NCBI RefSeq assembly: GCF_003664125.1
Contig: NZ_RCCP01000005.1
Location: 87,882 to 151,881, forward strand
DNA: 64,000 nt
Direction: 5' to 3'
Source of the DNA: Planococcus citreus
Lineage (GTDB): Bacteria > Bacillota > Bacilli > Bacillales_A > Planococcaceae
In this document: positions 20,179 through 29,734 of the stretch, piece after piece
How the letters are laid out: each line of letters starts with the position of its first letter
How positions within the stretch are numbered: the stretch's first letter is position 1
Program-made: the position numbers and the translations under genes
Notes under the pieces: generated by a model
Database searches by the model: none
The model's input: only the letters and a program-made list of their open reading frames with translations
What the model was told of the DNA's origin: nothing

Positions 20179-21576
20179 ATGGCGAAAAAAATGCCGGAAA
20201 TCGGAGATTATAAATATGGGTTCCATGACAAGGACGTCTCCATCTTCAGATCAAAACGCGGTCTGACGGAAGACATTGTCAGAGAAATTTCGAAGATTAA
20301 AGAAGAACCGGAATGGATGCTCGAATCACGCTTGAAAGCGTTGAAACTATTCTATTCTATGCCAATGCCGCAATGGGGCGGAGATTTGAACTCGCTGGAT
20401 TTTGATGAAATCACATATTATGTCAAACCTTCTGAAGCGAGCCAGACTTCATGGGATGAAGTTCCTGAAGAAATCAAGCGTACGTTTGATAAACTGGGCA
20501 TTCCTGAAGCTGAACAGAAGTACCTTGCAGGTGTCTCTGCACAGTACGAATCCGAAGTTGTTTACCACAACATGAAAGAAGATTTGGAAGAGATGGGCAT
20601 CATCTTTAAAGATACTGATGCAGCACTTCGTGAAAATGAAGACCTCTTCAGAGAAAACTTCCAGACAGTCATTCCAGCAGCAGACAATAAATTCTCTGCT
20701 TTGAACACGGCTGTTTGGTCGGGTGGTTCATTCATCTATGTACCGCCAGGCATCAAAGTGGAATCGCCACTACAAGCCTATTTCCGCATCAACTCGGAAA
20801 ACATGGGCCAATTCGAACGTACGATGATCATCGTTGACGAAGGCGCAAGCGTCCATTACGTAGAAGGCTGTACAGCTCCTGTCTACACGACGAACTCACT
20901 GCACTCTGCAGTTGTTGAAATCATCGTGAAAAAAGATGCTTATTGCCGCTATACAACAATCCAAAACTGGGCGAATAACGTATACAACCTGGTAACGAAA
21001 CGTGCTTTCGTAGATGCAAACGGCACGATGGAATGGATCGATGGCAACATCGGTTCGAAATTGACGATGAAATACCCTGCAGTCTTCCTTAAAGGCGAAG
21101 GCGCACGCGGCATGACATTGTCGATTGCAATCGCCGGCAAAGGCCAGCACCAGGATGCAGGCGCGAAAATGATCCACTTGGCGCCGAATACATCTTCATC
21201 GATCGTTTCCAAATCGATTTCGAAACAAGGCGGGAAAGTTTCTTACCGCGGAATCGTGCACTTCGGCCGCAAAGCGGACGGCGCACGTTCGAACATCGAA
21301 TGCGATACGTTGATTATGGACAACCAATCGACATCCGATACAATTCCTTACAACGAGATCATGAACGATAACGTTTCGCTTGAACACGAAGCGAAAGTAT
21401 CGAAAGTCTCTGAAGAGCAATTGTTCTATCTGATGAGCCGTGGCGTTTCTGAACAGGAAGCGACAGAAATGATCGTCATGGGCTTCATCGAGCCATTCAC
21501 TAAAGAATTGCCGATGGAGTATGCAGTCGAAATGAACCGTCTCATCAAGTTCGAGATGGAAGGTTCAATCGGTTAA
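20179..21576 (+). CDS. sufB: Fe-S cluster assembly scaffold SufB
   Basis: 465 residues with the N-terminal [13 protein letters not shown] region, the SufBD beta-helix and the conserved tail [18 protein letters not shown]. SufB holds the nascent cluster in the SufBC2D complex. Start ATG at 20179 follows CGGAGG; the longer frame upstream overlaps sufU without a ribosome site. A strong terminator ends the operon. Confidence 0.96.
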   Translation: MAKKMPEIGDYKYGFHDKDVSIFRSKRGLTEDIVREISKIKEEPEWMLESRLKALKLFYSMPMPQWGGDLNSLDFDEITYYVKPSEASQTSWDEVPEEIKRTFDKLGIPEAEQKYLAGVSAQYESEVVYHNMKEDLEEMGIIFKDTDAALRENEDLFRENFQTVIPAADNKFSALNTAVWSGGSFIYVPPGIKVESPLQAYFRINSENMGQFERTMIIVDEGASVHYVEGCTAPVYTTNSLHSAVVEIIVKKDAYCRYTTIQNWANNVYNLVTKRAFVDANGTMEWIDGNIGSKLTMKYPAVFLKGEGARGMTLSIAIAGKGQHQDAGAKMIHLAPNTSSSIVSKSISKQGGKVSYRGIVHFGRKADGARSNIECDTLIMDNQSTSDTIPYNEIMNDNVSLEHEAKVSKVSEEQLFYLMSRGVSEQEATEMIVMGFIEPFTKELPMEYAVEMNRLIKFEMEGSIG

Positions 21577-21591
21577 TCAATCAATTAATCA

Positions 21592-21623
21592 ATCCCCGGC
21601 ATGGAAAATGCCGGGGATTTTTT
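21592..21623 (+). terminator. terminator of sufCDSUB
   Basis: ATCCCCGGCA / TGCCGGGGAT perfect stem with a T run. Confidence 0.93.
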
Positions 21624-21666
21624 ATGCCGTTTAGGAGGAGTGGATTTCCTCATTTGTATAAATTTC

Positions 21667-21691
21667 GTTTTACTGTTTTTCCTAAGGGTAT
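21667..21691 (+). promoter_or_regulatory. SigB-type promoter
   Basis: GTTTTA (21667-21672), 13 bases, GGGTAT (21686-21691), one mismatch in the -35 against the sigma-B consensus, same spacing as at 15796. It precedes the small gene at 21731 by 39 bases. Confidence 0.7.
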
Positions 21692-21730
21692 ACAAAGGAT
21701 GAAGCAAAAAATTGAGGAGGGATTTTTCTA

Positions 21731-21916
21731 ATGAGCCAAACTTTTGATGCGTTAAAAGAGAAAATCAGCAACGCTGACATGGGAGAAGCGAAAGAAATTA
21801 TCACTCAAGTCAAGCAAGCATACGACGATGGCAAAATCGATGAAAACGAAAAGAACGAATTGATGGATCTCGCTAAATCCAAAATCGGCGGCGGCGGGCT
21901 CGGCGGGTTGTTCTAA
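21731..21916 (+). CDS. small hypothetical protein, predicted stress-induced
   Basis: 61 residues, hydrophilic and helical (MSQTFDALKEKISNADM, then EAKEIITQVKQAYDDGKIDENEKNEL), ending in a glycine-rich hydrophobic tail GGGGLGGLF. No transmembrane or metal motif. The ATG follows TGAGGAGGG. The SigB-type promoter suggests expression under general stress; function is unknown. A bidirectional terminator is shared with the convergent AlkD-like gene. Confidence 0.82.
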   Translation: MSQTFDALKEKISNADMGEAKEIITQVKQAYDDGKIDENEKNELMDLAKSKIGGGGLGGLF

Positions 21917-21933
21917 GAGCCTGCAGCCCAATT

Positions 21934-21983
21934 AAAAAAATAAGCTTTGGCGTCTCTTCATGGATGCCAAAGCTTATTTTTTT
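21934..21983. terminator. bidirectional terminator
   Basis: AAATAAGCTTTGGC / GCCAAAGCTTATTT stem flanked by A run and T run, between the small gene and the AlkD-like gene; it overlaps the last codons of the latter. Confidence 0.88.
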
Positions 21984-22651
21984 ATGTGTTTTAGAGCTTC
22001 CCGCTTGCTCAGTGGCTGAAGCGTATGGGCAGAGACGAAGTCCAAGACCCACATGGGATCGGTTTTTGCGTATTCCCTCAAAGCCCAGCCGATGGATTTT
22101 TGGATGAAGAATTCGCGGGATTCGGCATGTAGAGAGATGATGGAGCCGAGCATTTCCGTGTCGGTCTGTTGCTTGAATTTCAGTTGGTGCAAAATGGCAG
22201 CGCGCTGGGTCCATAAGTTTTCTGCATGTGCCCACTCAACAAGGAGCGGGGCAGTGGTTGTTCGGTCAAGCAACACAATATGACCGACGAGTTTGAGGGC
22301 AATGGCATCGACAGTGTCCCACCAGGAATTGGATTCGACCAGCAGGCGCAAAAACGGCAAGTCGTCTGGAGTCAGTTCCTTTTTTGCTTGTTCCAGCAAT
22401 TCGATGGCCGCGTAATGAAATTCGCGTTCCGGCAGTGCGTACAGTGCTTGGACAATGGACTTCAATTGTGCTTTTTCAGGGAGGAGATATGTGGATAGCT
22501 GCTCTTTCATTAACACAGTACGCAGAGGTTTCTGGATTCCTAAAAATGGGAAGTTGTGCTTCATATAAGCGGCCATCGGAGCGGCAAGCTCGGGGTTGCG
22601 ATTGTCTTCAAAGCGTGAGATGAGGGCATCTGTGTCCCATGGTTTTTTCAT
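21974..22651 (-). CDS. DNA alkylation repair enzyme, AlkD-like
   Basis: 225 residues of the HEAT-repeat DNA glycosylase family AlkC/AlkD. Recognisable parts: the N-terminal FLGIQKPLRTVLMKEQL, then EREFHYAAIELLEQ, SNSWWDTVDAIA, WAHAENLWTQRAAILHQLKFK and IQKSIGWALREYAKTDP. The last carries the Asp/Trp-rich DNA-facing helices typical of AlkD. Such enzymes excise N3- and N7-alkylpurines. The ATG at 22651 is used, 9 bases after AGGAGG, and not the TTG two codons upstream. Confidence 0.88.
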   Translation of the reverse strand: MKKPWDTDALISRFEDNRNPELAAPMAAYMKHNFPFLGIQKPLRTVLMKEQLSTYLLPEKAQLKSIVQALYALPEREFHYAAIELLEQAKKELTPDDLPFLRLLVESNSWWDTVDAIALKLVGHIVLLDRTTTAPLLVEWAHAENLWTQRAAILHQLKFKQQTDTEMLGSIISLHAESREFFIQKSIGWALREYAKTDPMWVLDFVSAHTLQPLSKREALKHIKK

Positions 22652-22803
22652 TTCCAAAAACCTCCTGAAGAATGGCTTGATATGCGATTGTAACCATGCG
22701 GGGAATAGGGGGCTTCGCCTGGCATTGCTTTCGCGAATCTCAAAAAGGACGCCTGTTTTGTTCTATGCTATCATAAAATAATAACGAAAATGGAGGCAGG
22801 GCG

Positions 22804-23664
22804 ATGATTTATGTTGGATTGACGGGCTGGGGAGATCATCCAGATGTGTATAGCCCCGGGTCGAAACAAAAAGATAAATTGGTCGATTACAGCGCGCATT
22901 TTCCGATTGTGGAACTGGATTCTTCATTTTATGCAGTCCAGCCTGAGCGCAATATCAGCAAATGGATCCGCGAGACGCCGGACAATTTCCAATTCGTCGT
23001 AAAAGCATATCAGGGCATGACGGGGCACCAGCGCGGGGAAAATCCATTCGAGACCCGCGAGGAAATGTTCGAAGCTTACAGGTTATCTGTCCGGCCACTG
23101 AAAGAAGCGGGAAAGCTGGCGATGGTGCTGTTGCAGTTTCCGCCGTGGTTCGACTGCCAAAAAGATCATGTCGATGAAATCCGGGAGATCATCGCGGAGT
23201 TGCAGGAATTCGACTTGGCGATCGAATTCCGCCATCAGTCCTGGTATGCAGACAGCATGAAAGAAAAAACGCTGGAATTCCTCCGCGAGCACGGGTTGAT
23301 CCATTCGGTCTGTGATGAACCGCAAGCGGGGGATGGTTCGATCCCGCTCGTTCCGGAATCCAGCCGCAAAGACAAGGTGCTGCTGCGTCTGCACGGGCGC
23401 AATGTCCACGGTTGGCTGAATCCCGGCAATGCTGAAAAATGGCGGGAAGTGCGCTATCTATACGATTATAACCGTGAGGAACTAGAAGAAATCAGCCGAG
23501 CCGTGAAGCGTCTTGAACGACAGGCAGAGCAGGTATATGTGATTTTCAACAATAATTCAGGCGGGCATGCAGCGGGCGATGCGAAACAGTTCCAGGAATT
23601 GAACGGTTTGCATTTTGAAGGATTATCCCCGAAACAACTTGACCTGTTCGAAGGCGGGTTCTGA
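22804..23664 (+). CDS. yunF: DUF72 family protein, YunF-like
   Basis: 286 residues with the DUF72 TIM-barrel-like pattern: VGLTGWGDHPDVY, FPIVELDSSFYA, FQFVVKAYQGMTGH and LAIEFRHQSWY. No reaction is established for the family. The ATG follows GGAGGCAGGGCG. First of three genes yunF-yunE-yunD with a one-base stop/start overlap to yunE. Confidence 0.88.
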   Translation: MIYVGLTGWGDHPDVYSPGSKQKDKLVDYSAHFPIVELDSSFYAVQPERNISKWIRETPDNFQFVVKAYQGMTGHQRGENPFETREEMFEAYRLSVRPLKEAGKLAMVLLQFPPWFDCQKDHVDEIREIIAELQEFDLAIEFRHQSWYADSMKEKTLEFLREHGLIHSVCDEPQAGDGSIPLVPESSRKDKVLLRLHGRNVHGWLNPGNAEKWREVRYLYDYNREELEEISRAVKRLERQAEQVYVIFNNNSGGHAAGDAKQFQELNGLHFEGLSPKQLDLFEGGF

Positions 23665-24494
23665 TGGTATTCCTGATCCTTCTATTGACCGGGCTTGCTT
23701 CAGGAATCGTCGGAGCGCTCATCGGGCTTGGCGGTGGCGTCATCTTGGTGCCGGTGCTGTTGTTCCTCAGCTCCTCGGTCAGTTTATTTCCAGACTTATC
23801 GCCTCAACAGATTGTCGGTCTCTCGGTCGTCATGATGATTTTCACCGGCTTGTCTTCGACGATTGCCTATATGAAAGTTGGTACTGTCGATTACCGGAGT
23901 GGTTTCATTTTCTTTCTCGGCAGTGCGCCTGGAACCATTTTAGGCGCATTCGTCAACCGCAGTCTTGATGTACCGTCCTTTCAATTATATTTTGGCCTGC
24001 TATTGGTGTTCTTATCGTTGCTGCTGTTGCTCCGGAATCGCTTAAAGGCGGTTAGCTGGTTCGTCGATCACGGCAAAAAGCAAAGTTTCTATGACCGCAA
24101 AACCGATCAAGAATACGTCTACGGCTATCCGATATGGTTCGCGCTCGCATTGACTTTCTTCATCGGCTTTGCATCCGGGCTATTCGGCATCGGCGGCGGT
24201 TCGATCCTCGTTCCGGCCATGATCCTGCTATTTTTATTTCCGCCTCACGTAGCCGTTGGAACGTCGATGCTGATGGTCTTTCTGTCAGCCATCGTCAATT
24301 CCATCACGCATATTTCACTCGGCAATGTCCCGTGGATCTATACCTTGGCCATCATCCCTTCAGCATATATTGGAGCGAAGATCGGGGCTAGGCTGAACCG
24401 CAGCATCAAATCCGAGACTCTGGTTGTCGTGCTGCGGCTCGCATTATTATTACTCGGGCTCCGCTCGATTTACGAAGGAATTTTCAGTTCATAA
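23664..24494 (+). CDS. yunE: TauE/SafE-family sulfite/anion exporter, YunE-like
   Basis: 276 residues, about eight membrane helices in two repeats; the repeated glycine motif (GALIGLGGGVILVP and GLFGIGGGSILVP) is the TauE/SafE signature. Such proteins export organosulfonates or sulfite, but the substrate of this subgroup is unknown. Overlaps yunF by one base (TGATG). Confidence 0.9.
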   Translation: MVFLILLLTGLASGIVGALIGLGGGVILVPVLLFLSSSVSLFPDLSPQQIVGLSVVMMIFTGLSSTIAYMKVGTVDYRSGFIFFLGSAPGTILGAFVNRSLDVPSFQLYFGLLLVFLSLLLLLRNRLKAVSWFVDHGKKQSFYDRKTDQEYVYGYPIWFALALTFFIGFASGLFGIGGGSILVPAMILLFLFPPHVAVGTSMLMVFLSAIVNSITHISLGNVPWIYTLAIIPSAYIGAKIGARLNRSIKSETLVVVLRLALLLLGLRSIYEGIFSS

Positions 24495-24507
24495 TGAGGT
24501 GTTTGAC

Positions 24508-25851
24508 ATGAGTGAAATCATCCATATTTATCATACGAACGACCTGCATAGCCATTTTGCGCACTGGCCCCGTATCCAATCCTTGCTGACGGAGCGCAGG
24601 CGCTGGCATGAAGAAGCGGGCGATGTGTGCTTGGTGCTCGATATCGGGGACCACGCTGACCGCTCACATCCTTTTACAGAAGGCACGGCTGGCAAAGGCA
24701 ATGTCCAGTTGCTCAATGAAGCCGGTTATGATGCAGTGACCATCGGCAATAACGAGGGCATTACGCTGTCCAAAGCGGAATTGGACGAATTGTACGTGCA
24801 GGCTGATTTTTCTGTCGTTGTCGCTAATTTATTGGACTTAGACGGCAAGCAGCCGGAATGGGCAAGCGCAAATCAGATTATCGTGACGAATGACGGAGTG
24901 AAAATTGGGCTTGTTGCTGCAACGGCAGAGTTCACACCGTTTTACCGTCGTCTCGGCTGGCAAGTAACGAGCGGCAGAGAAGCGATCAAACGTGAAGCCG
25001 CAGAAATCCGCGGGTCAGTCGATTTTCTCATTTGCATGTCTCATCTTGGCATCAGGGAAGATGAACTGTTAGCAGCAGAATGCCCCGAACTCGATATTAT
25101 CTTGGGGGCGCATACCCATCATTTATTCCACCAAGGAAAAGAAATCGGCGGGACCTTGCTTGGTGCTGCCGGCAAGTTCGGCTATTATATCGGCCATATT
25201 GAAATTGATATCGCGACACGCAAGATGACAGCGGAAGTGATCGAGACCGACCAGTTGCCAGAAGCCGATAAAGGGTTCAATGACTACTTGGTCGGTGTCG
25301 GCAAGCAGCAAATGGCAGAGACGGTTTTCTACAATGACCATCATTTGAAAGCGGAATGGTTCAAGCCGTCACCCATGGCAGAGCTGTTTGGCGATGCCTT
25401 GGTGTCGTTTGCTTCGGCGGATTGCGGATTGTTCAATGCCGGCATTTTTATGGAGGATATGCCGCAAGGGGAGATGACGCGCTACGATTTCCACCGTATG
25501 CTTCCGCATCCGATCAATCCATGCGTCATCGATCTCAGCGGCGCGGAACTAAAGGAAATTTATCTCCAATCCTTGAACGAAGACTGGCCACAACTTGAGC
25601 TCAAAGGCATGGGCTTTCGTGGCGCGGTATTCGGACGGATGATCCATAGCGGGATGGACATGCACAATCACCAATTGATGGTGGGGGGCAAGCCAGCCGA
25701 TCCGGACCGCATCTACCGGCTTGCGACGCTCGACCTGTTCACATTCGGCTATTTTTTCCCTGCCTTGAAGCGTGCACCGAAGAGTTATTTCATGCCCGAG
25801 TTCCTGCGTGATGTCTTTGGTGATTATTTCCGAATGAAAACCGTCAAATAG
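24508..25851 (+). CDS. yunD: metallophosphatase / 5'-nucleotidase family, YunD-like
   Basis: 447 residues. N-terminal calcineurin-like phosphoesterase motifs are YHTNDLHSHF, LDIGDHADRS, IGNNEG, MSHLGIRED and GAHTHH; the C-terminal part from about residue 290 is a 5'-nucleotidase substrate-binding domain. No signal peptide is visible, which points to a cytoplasmic enzyme, unlike the exported UshA type. The start at 24508 follows GAGGTG, 14 bases after yunE. Confidence 0.9.
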   Translation: MSEIIHIYHTNDLHSHFAHWPRIQSLLTERRRWHEEAGDVCLVLDIGDHADRSHPFTEGTAGKGNVQLLNEAGYDAVTIGNNEGITLSKAELDELYVQADFSVVVANLLDLDGKQPEWASANQIIVTNDGVKIGLVAATAEFTPFYRRLGWQVTSGREAIKREAAEIRGSVDFLICMSHLGIREDELLAAECPELDIILGAHTHHLFHQGKEIGGTLLGAAGKFGYYIGHIEIDIATRKMTAEVIETDQLPEADKGFNDYLVGVGKQQMAETVFYNDHHLKAEWFKPSPMAELFGDALVSFASADCGLFNAGIFMEDMPQGEMTRYDFHRMLPHPINPCVIDLSGAELKEIYLQSLNEDWPQLELKGMGFRGAVFGRMIHSGMDMHNHQLMVGGKPADPDRIYRLATLDLFTFGYFFPALKRAPKSYFMPEFLRDVFGDYFRMKTVK

Positions 25852-25877
25852 AAGGAACATTCAAAATGGACTGTTAG

Positions 25878-25906
25878 TTGATTTCGTGTGCTTTTTGGGC
25901 TATGCT
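25878..25906 (+). promoter_or_regulatory. probable SigA promoter of the lysine-riboswitch leader
   Basis: TTGATT (25878-25883), 17 bases, TATGCT (25901-25906), about 20 bases before the riboswitch. Confidence 0.6.
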
Positions 25907-25926
25907 TTTTATGAATTAGATATCGA

Positions 25927-26100
25927 TGGGTAGAGGCTGCAACCTTCATCAGTAGAATGTGCGAGTTTGACCGCGTAGACCACATTCGAAAGGGAAGCTT
26001 GCCGAAATCACCGTTTCCGGGTCAGGGGGCGGCGATTGGGGGCATTTCGAACAGGAATGCCACTGTCATTTGCAGTGAGTTGCAGATGGAGAGCTACAGG
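25927..26100 (+). promoter_or_regulatory. lysine riboswitch (L-box)
   Basis: L-box elements in order: GGGTAGAGGCTGCAA, ...CATCAGTAGA, GAAAGGGAAGCTTGCCGAAAT, GGGGGCGGCGATTGGGGGCA, ACTGTCATT and GCAGTGAGTTG... GGAGAGCTAC. This is the characteristic five-helix aptamer. A terminator follows at 26137; lysine should promote termination and shut off the downstream transporter. Confidence 0.93.
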
Positions 26101-26136
26101 GTTGTTTGATGCTTGTGCACACAGACGAATTGTAGG

Positions 26137-26171
26137 AAGCCGGTTTATCCATTGGATAAGCCGGCTTTTTT
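26137..26171 (+). terminator. lysine-regulated terminator
   Basis: AAGCCGGTTTATCC / GGATAAGCCGGCTT stem, three-base loop, six T, between the L-box and the transporter gene. Confidence 0.9.
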
Positions 26172-26214
26172 GGTCTAAGCCTTACCATCAAAATGAATAG
26201 GAGGAAATCTAATT

Positions 26215-27789
26215 ATGGAAAATACAATCTTTTCGATTCTGCCGCCGATTATCGCGATTGCGATGGTGCTGTTGACGCGTCGTGTATTGCTGTCGCTCGG
26301 CGTCGGCATCGTAGCGGCTGCGTTGATCCTGACATCGTTTGCGCCGCTCGAAGCCTTGAACGAATTATTCACTTCATTTGCGGTAATCTTTTGGGATGAA
26401 GGCTTCAACGCTTACAATGTCTTCATCATTTTGTTCTTATTGCTGCTAGGGGTCATTACAGCATTCGTCAGCCTGTCTGGAGGCAGCCATGCGTTTGCCG
26501 ATTGGGCATCTGCGCGCGTCAAAACACGCCGCGGGGCGAAATTGGTTACGGTGTTTCTTGGCATCTTGATTTTCATCGACGATTATTTCAATGCCTTGGC
26601 CGTCGGGCAAGTTGCACGACCGATTACGGACCGTTATAAAGTATCGCGTGCAAAACTAGCTTATTTCATCGATTCCACTGCTGCACCGATTTGTGTAGTG
26701 TCTCCCGTATCCAGCTGGGGAGCTGCGATCATCGGCATCATTGGAACGATCTTGGCTGGGCAGACCTTCCTTGATTATTCGGCGCTGGAAGCTTTCCTGT
26801 GGATGGCACCGATGAACTTCTACGTCATCGCGGCACTTGCCATCGTGTTCTTCGTCGCAATCCGTGATGTGGATTTCGGGGAAATGAAAAAACATGAACG
26901 CCTGGCGATTACAGAAGGCCAGTTGTTCAATCCGGATAAAGTGATTCCTGGGGAAATGAAAGAAGATTTCCCGAGCCACTCGCACGGACGCGTCCGCGAT
27001 TTGTTATTGCCGATCCTGTTATTGATCGTCGGAACAGTCACAGCGATGATGTGGACAGGATATGTAAATGCCGATAGAGTATTTGACATTTGGCTTATTT
27101 TTGAAAACACTGATGTTCCTTTGTCCTTGATCACAGGTGGAATCGTCGGCGCACTTGCAGCGATCATCCTGTACGCAATGCAGATCAAGCGCAACGAAGC
27201 AGCGGAAGCGCATTGGATCGCTAGAGGCATCTGGGCAGGGATTCAATCAATGGCGGGAGCTGTCTTCATCTTGATCTTCGCCTGGTCGCTGACCTATTTG
27301 ATCGGCGCTTTGGAAACAGGGAGTTACCTTGCTGATGCTGTCGCTCGCGGCAATGTGCCGACAAGCATCCTGCCTGTCCTATTGTTCTTGTTAGCTGGCG
27401 TCATGGCATTTTCGACTGGTACTTCCTGGGGCTCTTTCGGGATCCTGCTGCCGATTGCCGGCACGATCATGATCCAAGCAGAACCTGAACTATTGCTCGC
27501 TTCCTTATCGGCTGTATTAGCCGGGGCAGTGTTCGGAGACCATTGTTCACCGATCTCGGACACGACAATTCTGTCGTCGACAGGCGCAGGAAGCAACCAT
27601 ATGGACCACGTTGTCACGCAACTTCCTTATGCATTGACCTCTGCAGCAATCGCAGCAGTAGGGTATATCGTCATAGGCTTTACCGGCTCCTTGCCTTTGG
27701 CTCTTGGAGCGGTAGCAATTGTCTTGGCAATACTATTCGTTTTCTGGTCTAAGCGTACAACCTTAATGGAAAAACATGAACAGAACTAA
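26215..27789 (+). CDS. NhaC-family transporter, predicted lysine transporter
   Basis: 524 residues with about 11-12 membrane helices of the NhaC sodium/proton antiporter superfamily; motifs IDDYFNALAVGQVARPITD and SSWGAAI, and GDHCSPISDTT near the C terminus. The lysine riboswitch directly upstream indicates that the cargo is lysine, as proposed for lysine-riboswitch controlled NhaC members (called LysW in comparative genomics), rather than pH homeostasis. Start follows TAGGAGG. A terminator follows the stop. Confidence 0.85.
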   Translation: MENTIFSILPPIIAIAMVLLTRRVLLSLGVGIVAAALILTSFAPLEALNELFTSFAVIFWDEGFNAYNVFIILFLLLLGVITAFVSLSGGSHAFADWASARVKTRRGAKLVTVFLGILIFIDDYFNALAVGQVARPITDRYKVSRAKLAYFIDSTAAPICVVSPVSSWGAAIIGIIGTILAGQTFLDYSALEAFLWMAPMNFYVIAALAIVFFVAIRDVDFGEMKKHERLAITEGQLFNPDKVIPGEMKEDFPSHSHGRVRDLLLPILLLIVGTVTAMMWTGYVNADRVFDIWLIFENTDVPLSLITGGIVGALAAIILYAMQIKRNEAAEAHWIARGIWAGIQSMAGAVFILIFAWSLTYLIGALETGSYLADAVARGNVPTSILPVLLFLLAGVMAFSTGTSWGSFGILLPIAGTIMIQAEPELLLASLSAVLAGAVFGDHCSPISDTTILSSTGAGSNHMDHVVTQLPYALTSAAIAAVGYIVIGFTGSLPLALGAVAIVLAILFVFWSKRTTLMEKHEQN

Positions 27790-27796
27790 GATCTGG

Positions 27797-27828
27797 AAGG
27801 CGGAGATATTCTATCTCCGCCTTTTTAT
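27797..27828 (+). terminator. terminator of the NhaC-family gene
   Basis: AAGGCGGAGATA / TATCTCCGCCTT perfect stem with T run. Confidence 0.92.
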
Positions 27829-27870
27829 TATTGCAATAATAGTTTTTTTGAAAAATTTTCAGAAATTATC

Positions 27871-27899
27871 TTTACTTTGAACAGGGTCCTAGTTATACT
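27871..27899 (+). promoter_or_regulatory. probable SigA promoter of the NSS transporter operon
   Basis: TTTACT (27871-27876), 17 bases, TATACT (27894-27899); AT-rich sequence upstream. Confidence 0.55.
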
Positions 27900-27988
27900 A
27901 AATTTAGATTCCAAAATAATCTGAATATAAACAAACTTCCTATTTTTCTGTTAAAAAATTGGGAGTTCACAACAAAGGGGGAAGAGAA

Positions 27989-29533
27989 ATGGAACGTTCT
28001 ACATGGGGAACGAGAGCCGGTTTTATCATGGCGGCGGTCGGTTCAGCAGTAGGTTTAGGGAATATTTGGCGATTCCCGTATGTAGCATATGAAAATGGTG
28101 GTGGAGCTTTCTTAATTCCTTATTTGTTCGCACTTTTAACTGCCGGGATTCCAATTTTGATTCTGGAATTCACTATAGGCCATCGTTATCGCGGATCAGC
28201 GCCATTGTCATTCTTTAGAATGAGCGGGAAAAAATCTGAATGGCTCGGTTGGTGGGCAATATTCGTTTCGTTCGTCATATCGGTGTATTACGCAGTCATC
28301 ATTGCTTGGGCAATGCGTTATACCTTGTTTTCATTCAATCAGGCATGGGGAGAGGATACAGAAGCTTTCTTATTCAATGATTTTCTCCAACTAACGGTGT
28401 CACCAGGCGAGACGGGGGGAATCGTCTGGGGAATCTTCATTCCGTTAGTTCTTGTTTGGGTCATTACGCTGGGTATCTTGCTTGCAGGCGTTAAAAAAGG
28501 AATCGAGATGGCGAACCGGATTTTCATTCCGACTTTGGTCATCATCTTTACCATCATCGTTATCCGTGCGGTTACGCTTGATGGGGCAATGCTCGGACTG
28601 GATGCATTCTTCAGCCCGAATTTCGACGCCATAATGGATCCAACCGTGTGGGTTGCGGCCTATGGGCATATTTTCTTCAGTCTATCGATTGCTTTTGCAA
28701 TCATGATTACTTATTCCAGCTATCTTCCGAAAAAATCGGATATCACTAACAATGCTTTCATTACCGCTTTTGCAAACTCAAGTTTTGAGTTGCTGGCAGG
28801 TATCGGGGTGTTTGCGGTACTCGGTTTCATGGCGACCCAATCTGGTGTAGCTGTGGCGGATGTTGCATCGGCTGGCGTAGGGCTCGCGTTTGTGGTGTTC
28901 CCGGCAATCATCAATGAATTCCCGGGCATGAACGGGCTGTTCGGTTTCTTGTTCTTCCTATCACTAACACTTGCTGGATTGACATCTCTTATGTCGATCA
29001 CAGAAACATATGTCGCAGGTTTTACTGAGAAGTTTGGGATTTCACGCAGAAAAGCGGTTGCCTTCGGCGGTGGTCTTGCAGCATTGATTTCAATCCTTTT
29101 TGCTACGCAGGGCGGATTGTTCTTCCTGGATATCGCTGATTACTACATCAACCAATTCGGTGTAGCGGCTCTTGGCCTCGTAGAAGTTATCATGGTAGTA
29201 TGGATTCTGCGCAAAACAGGAGACCTTCAAGAGCATGCCAATGCAATTTCCGATATCCGGCTTGGTGGCTGGTGGAAATTCAGTTTGGGCGTCATCACTC
29301 CGATCGTTCTTGGCTATATGATGTTCGGCTTGCTGCGCCTAAATATTTTCCAGCAATTCGAAACGGAAACAGGGAACTATGAAGGCTATTCGAATATGTT
29401 CACATTGTTCGGCGGCGTAGCCGTCGCAGCGGGCGCTCTGCTCTTCGGCATTTTGTTCTCGCTCGGTAAATGGCATAAAAACTATCGCTATTACGATGAG
29501 CATTCCGAGCATCCGGCACGAGAAAAAGAATAA
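27989..29533 (+). CDS. sodium-dependent amino acid transporter, NSS (MetP-like)
   Basis: 514 residues, 11-12 membrane helices of the neurotransmitter:sodium symporter family. The N-terminal motif WGTRAGFIMAAVGSAVGLGN followed by IWRFPY is the signature. The partner small gene (29546) places it in the MetPS type, known in Corynebacterium for methionine and alanine uptake. The ATG at 27989 follows AAGGGGGAAGAG; ten earlier codons lack a ribosome site. Substrate not proven. Confidence 0.92.
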   Translation: MERSTWGTRAGFIMAAVGSAVGLGNIWRFPYVAYENGGGAFLIPYLFALLTAGIPILILEFTIGHRYRGSAPLSFFRMSGKKSEWLGWWAIFVSFVISVYYAVIIAWAMRYTLFSFNQAWGEDTEAFLFNDFLQLTVSPGETGGIVWGIFIPLVLVWVITLGILLAGVKKGIEMANRIFIPTLVIIFTIIVIRAVTLDGAMLGLDAFFSPNFDAIMDPTVWVAAYGHIFFSLSIAFAIMITYSSYLPKKSDITNNAFITAFANSSFELLAGIGVFAVLGFMATQSGVAVADVASAGVGLAFVVFPAIINEFPGMNGLFGFLFFLSLTLAGLTSLMSITETYVAGFTEKFGISRRKAVAFGGGLAALISILFATQGGLFFLDIADYYINQFGVAALGLVEVIMVVWILRKTGDLQEHANAISDIRLGGWWKFSLGVITPIVLGYMMFGLLRLNIFQQFETETGNYEGYSNMFTLFGGVAVAAGALLFGILFSLGKWHKNYRYYDEHSEHPAREKE

Positions 29534-29545
29534 GGAGGGATCGAC

Positions 29546-29668
29546 ATGTCAGTTAGCGCAATTGTAGTCATGATTATTGGGATGGTCCTCCTATGGGGAG
29601 GGCTTGCAGCAAGCATTTTCCACGCTGTAAGATCGAGCAAAGCAAACAAAGCAAAAGACTTAGGATAA
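29546..29668 (+). CDS. small subunit of NSS transporter (MetS family)
   Basis: A 40-residue protein beginning MSVSAIVVMIIGMVLLWGG: one membrane helix followed by a positively charged tail (HAVRSSKANKAKDLG). This matches the methionine/alanine import NSS small subunit family, which is needed for activity of the large subunit. TAAGGAGGG precedes the ATG, 12 bases after the large gene. Confidence 0.9.
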   Translation: MSVSAIVVMIIGMVLLWGGLAASIFHAVRSSKANKAKDLG

Positions 29669-29673
29669 AATGG

Positions 29674-29709
29674 AAAACCTCTGGCAGAACGCTCGCCGGA
29701 GGTTTTTTG
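29674..29709 (+). terminator. terminator of the NSS/MetS operon
   Basis: AAAACCTC..GGC / GCC.GAGGTTTT stem with T run. Confidence 0.82.
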
Positions 29710-29734
29710 TTTATTTATGCGACGATAGCACAGC

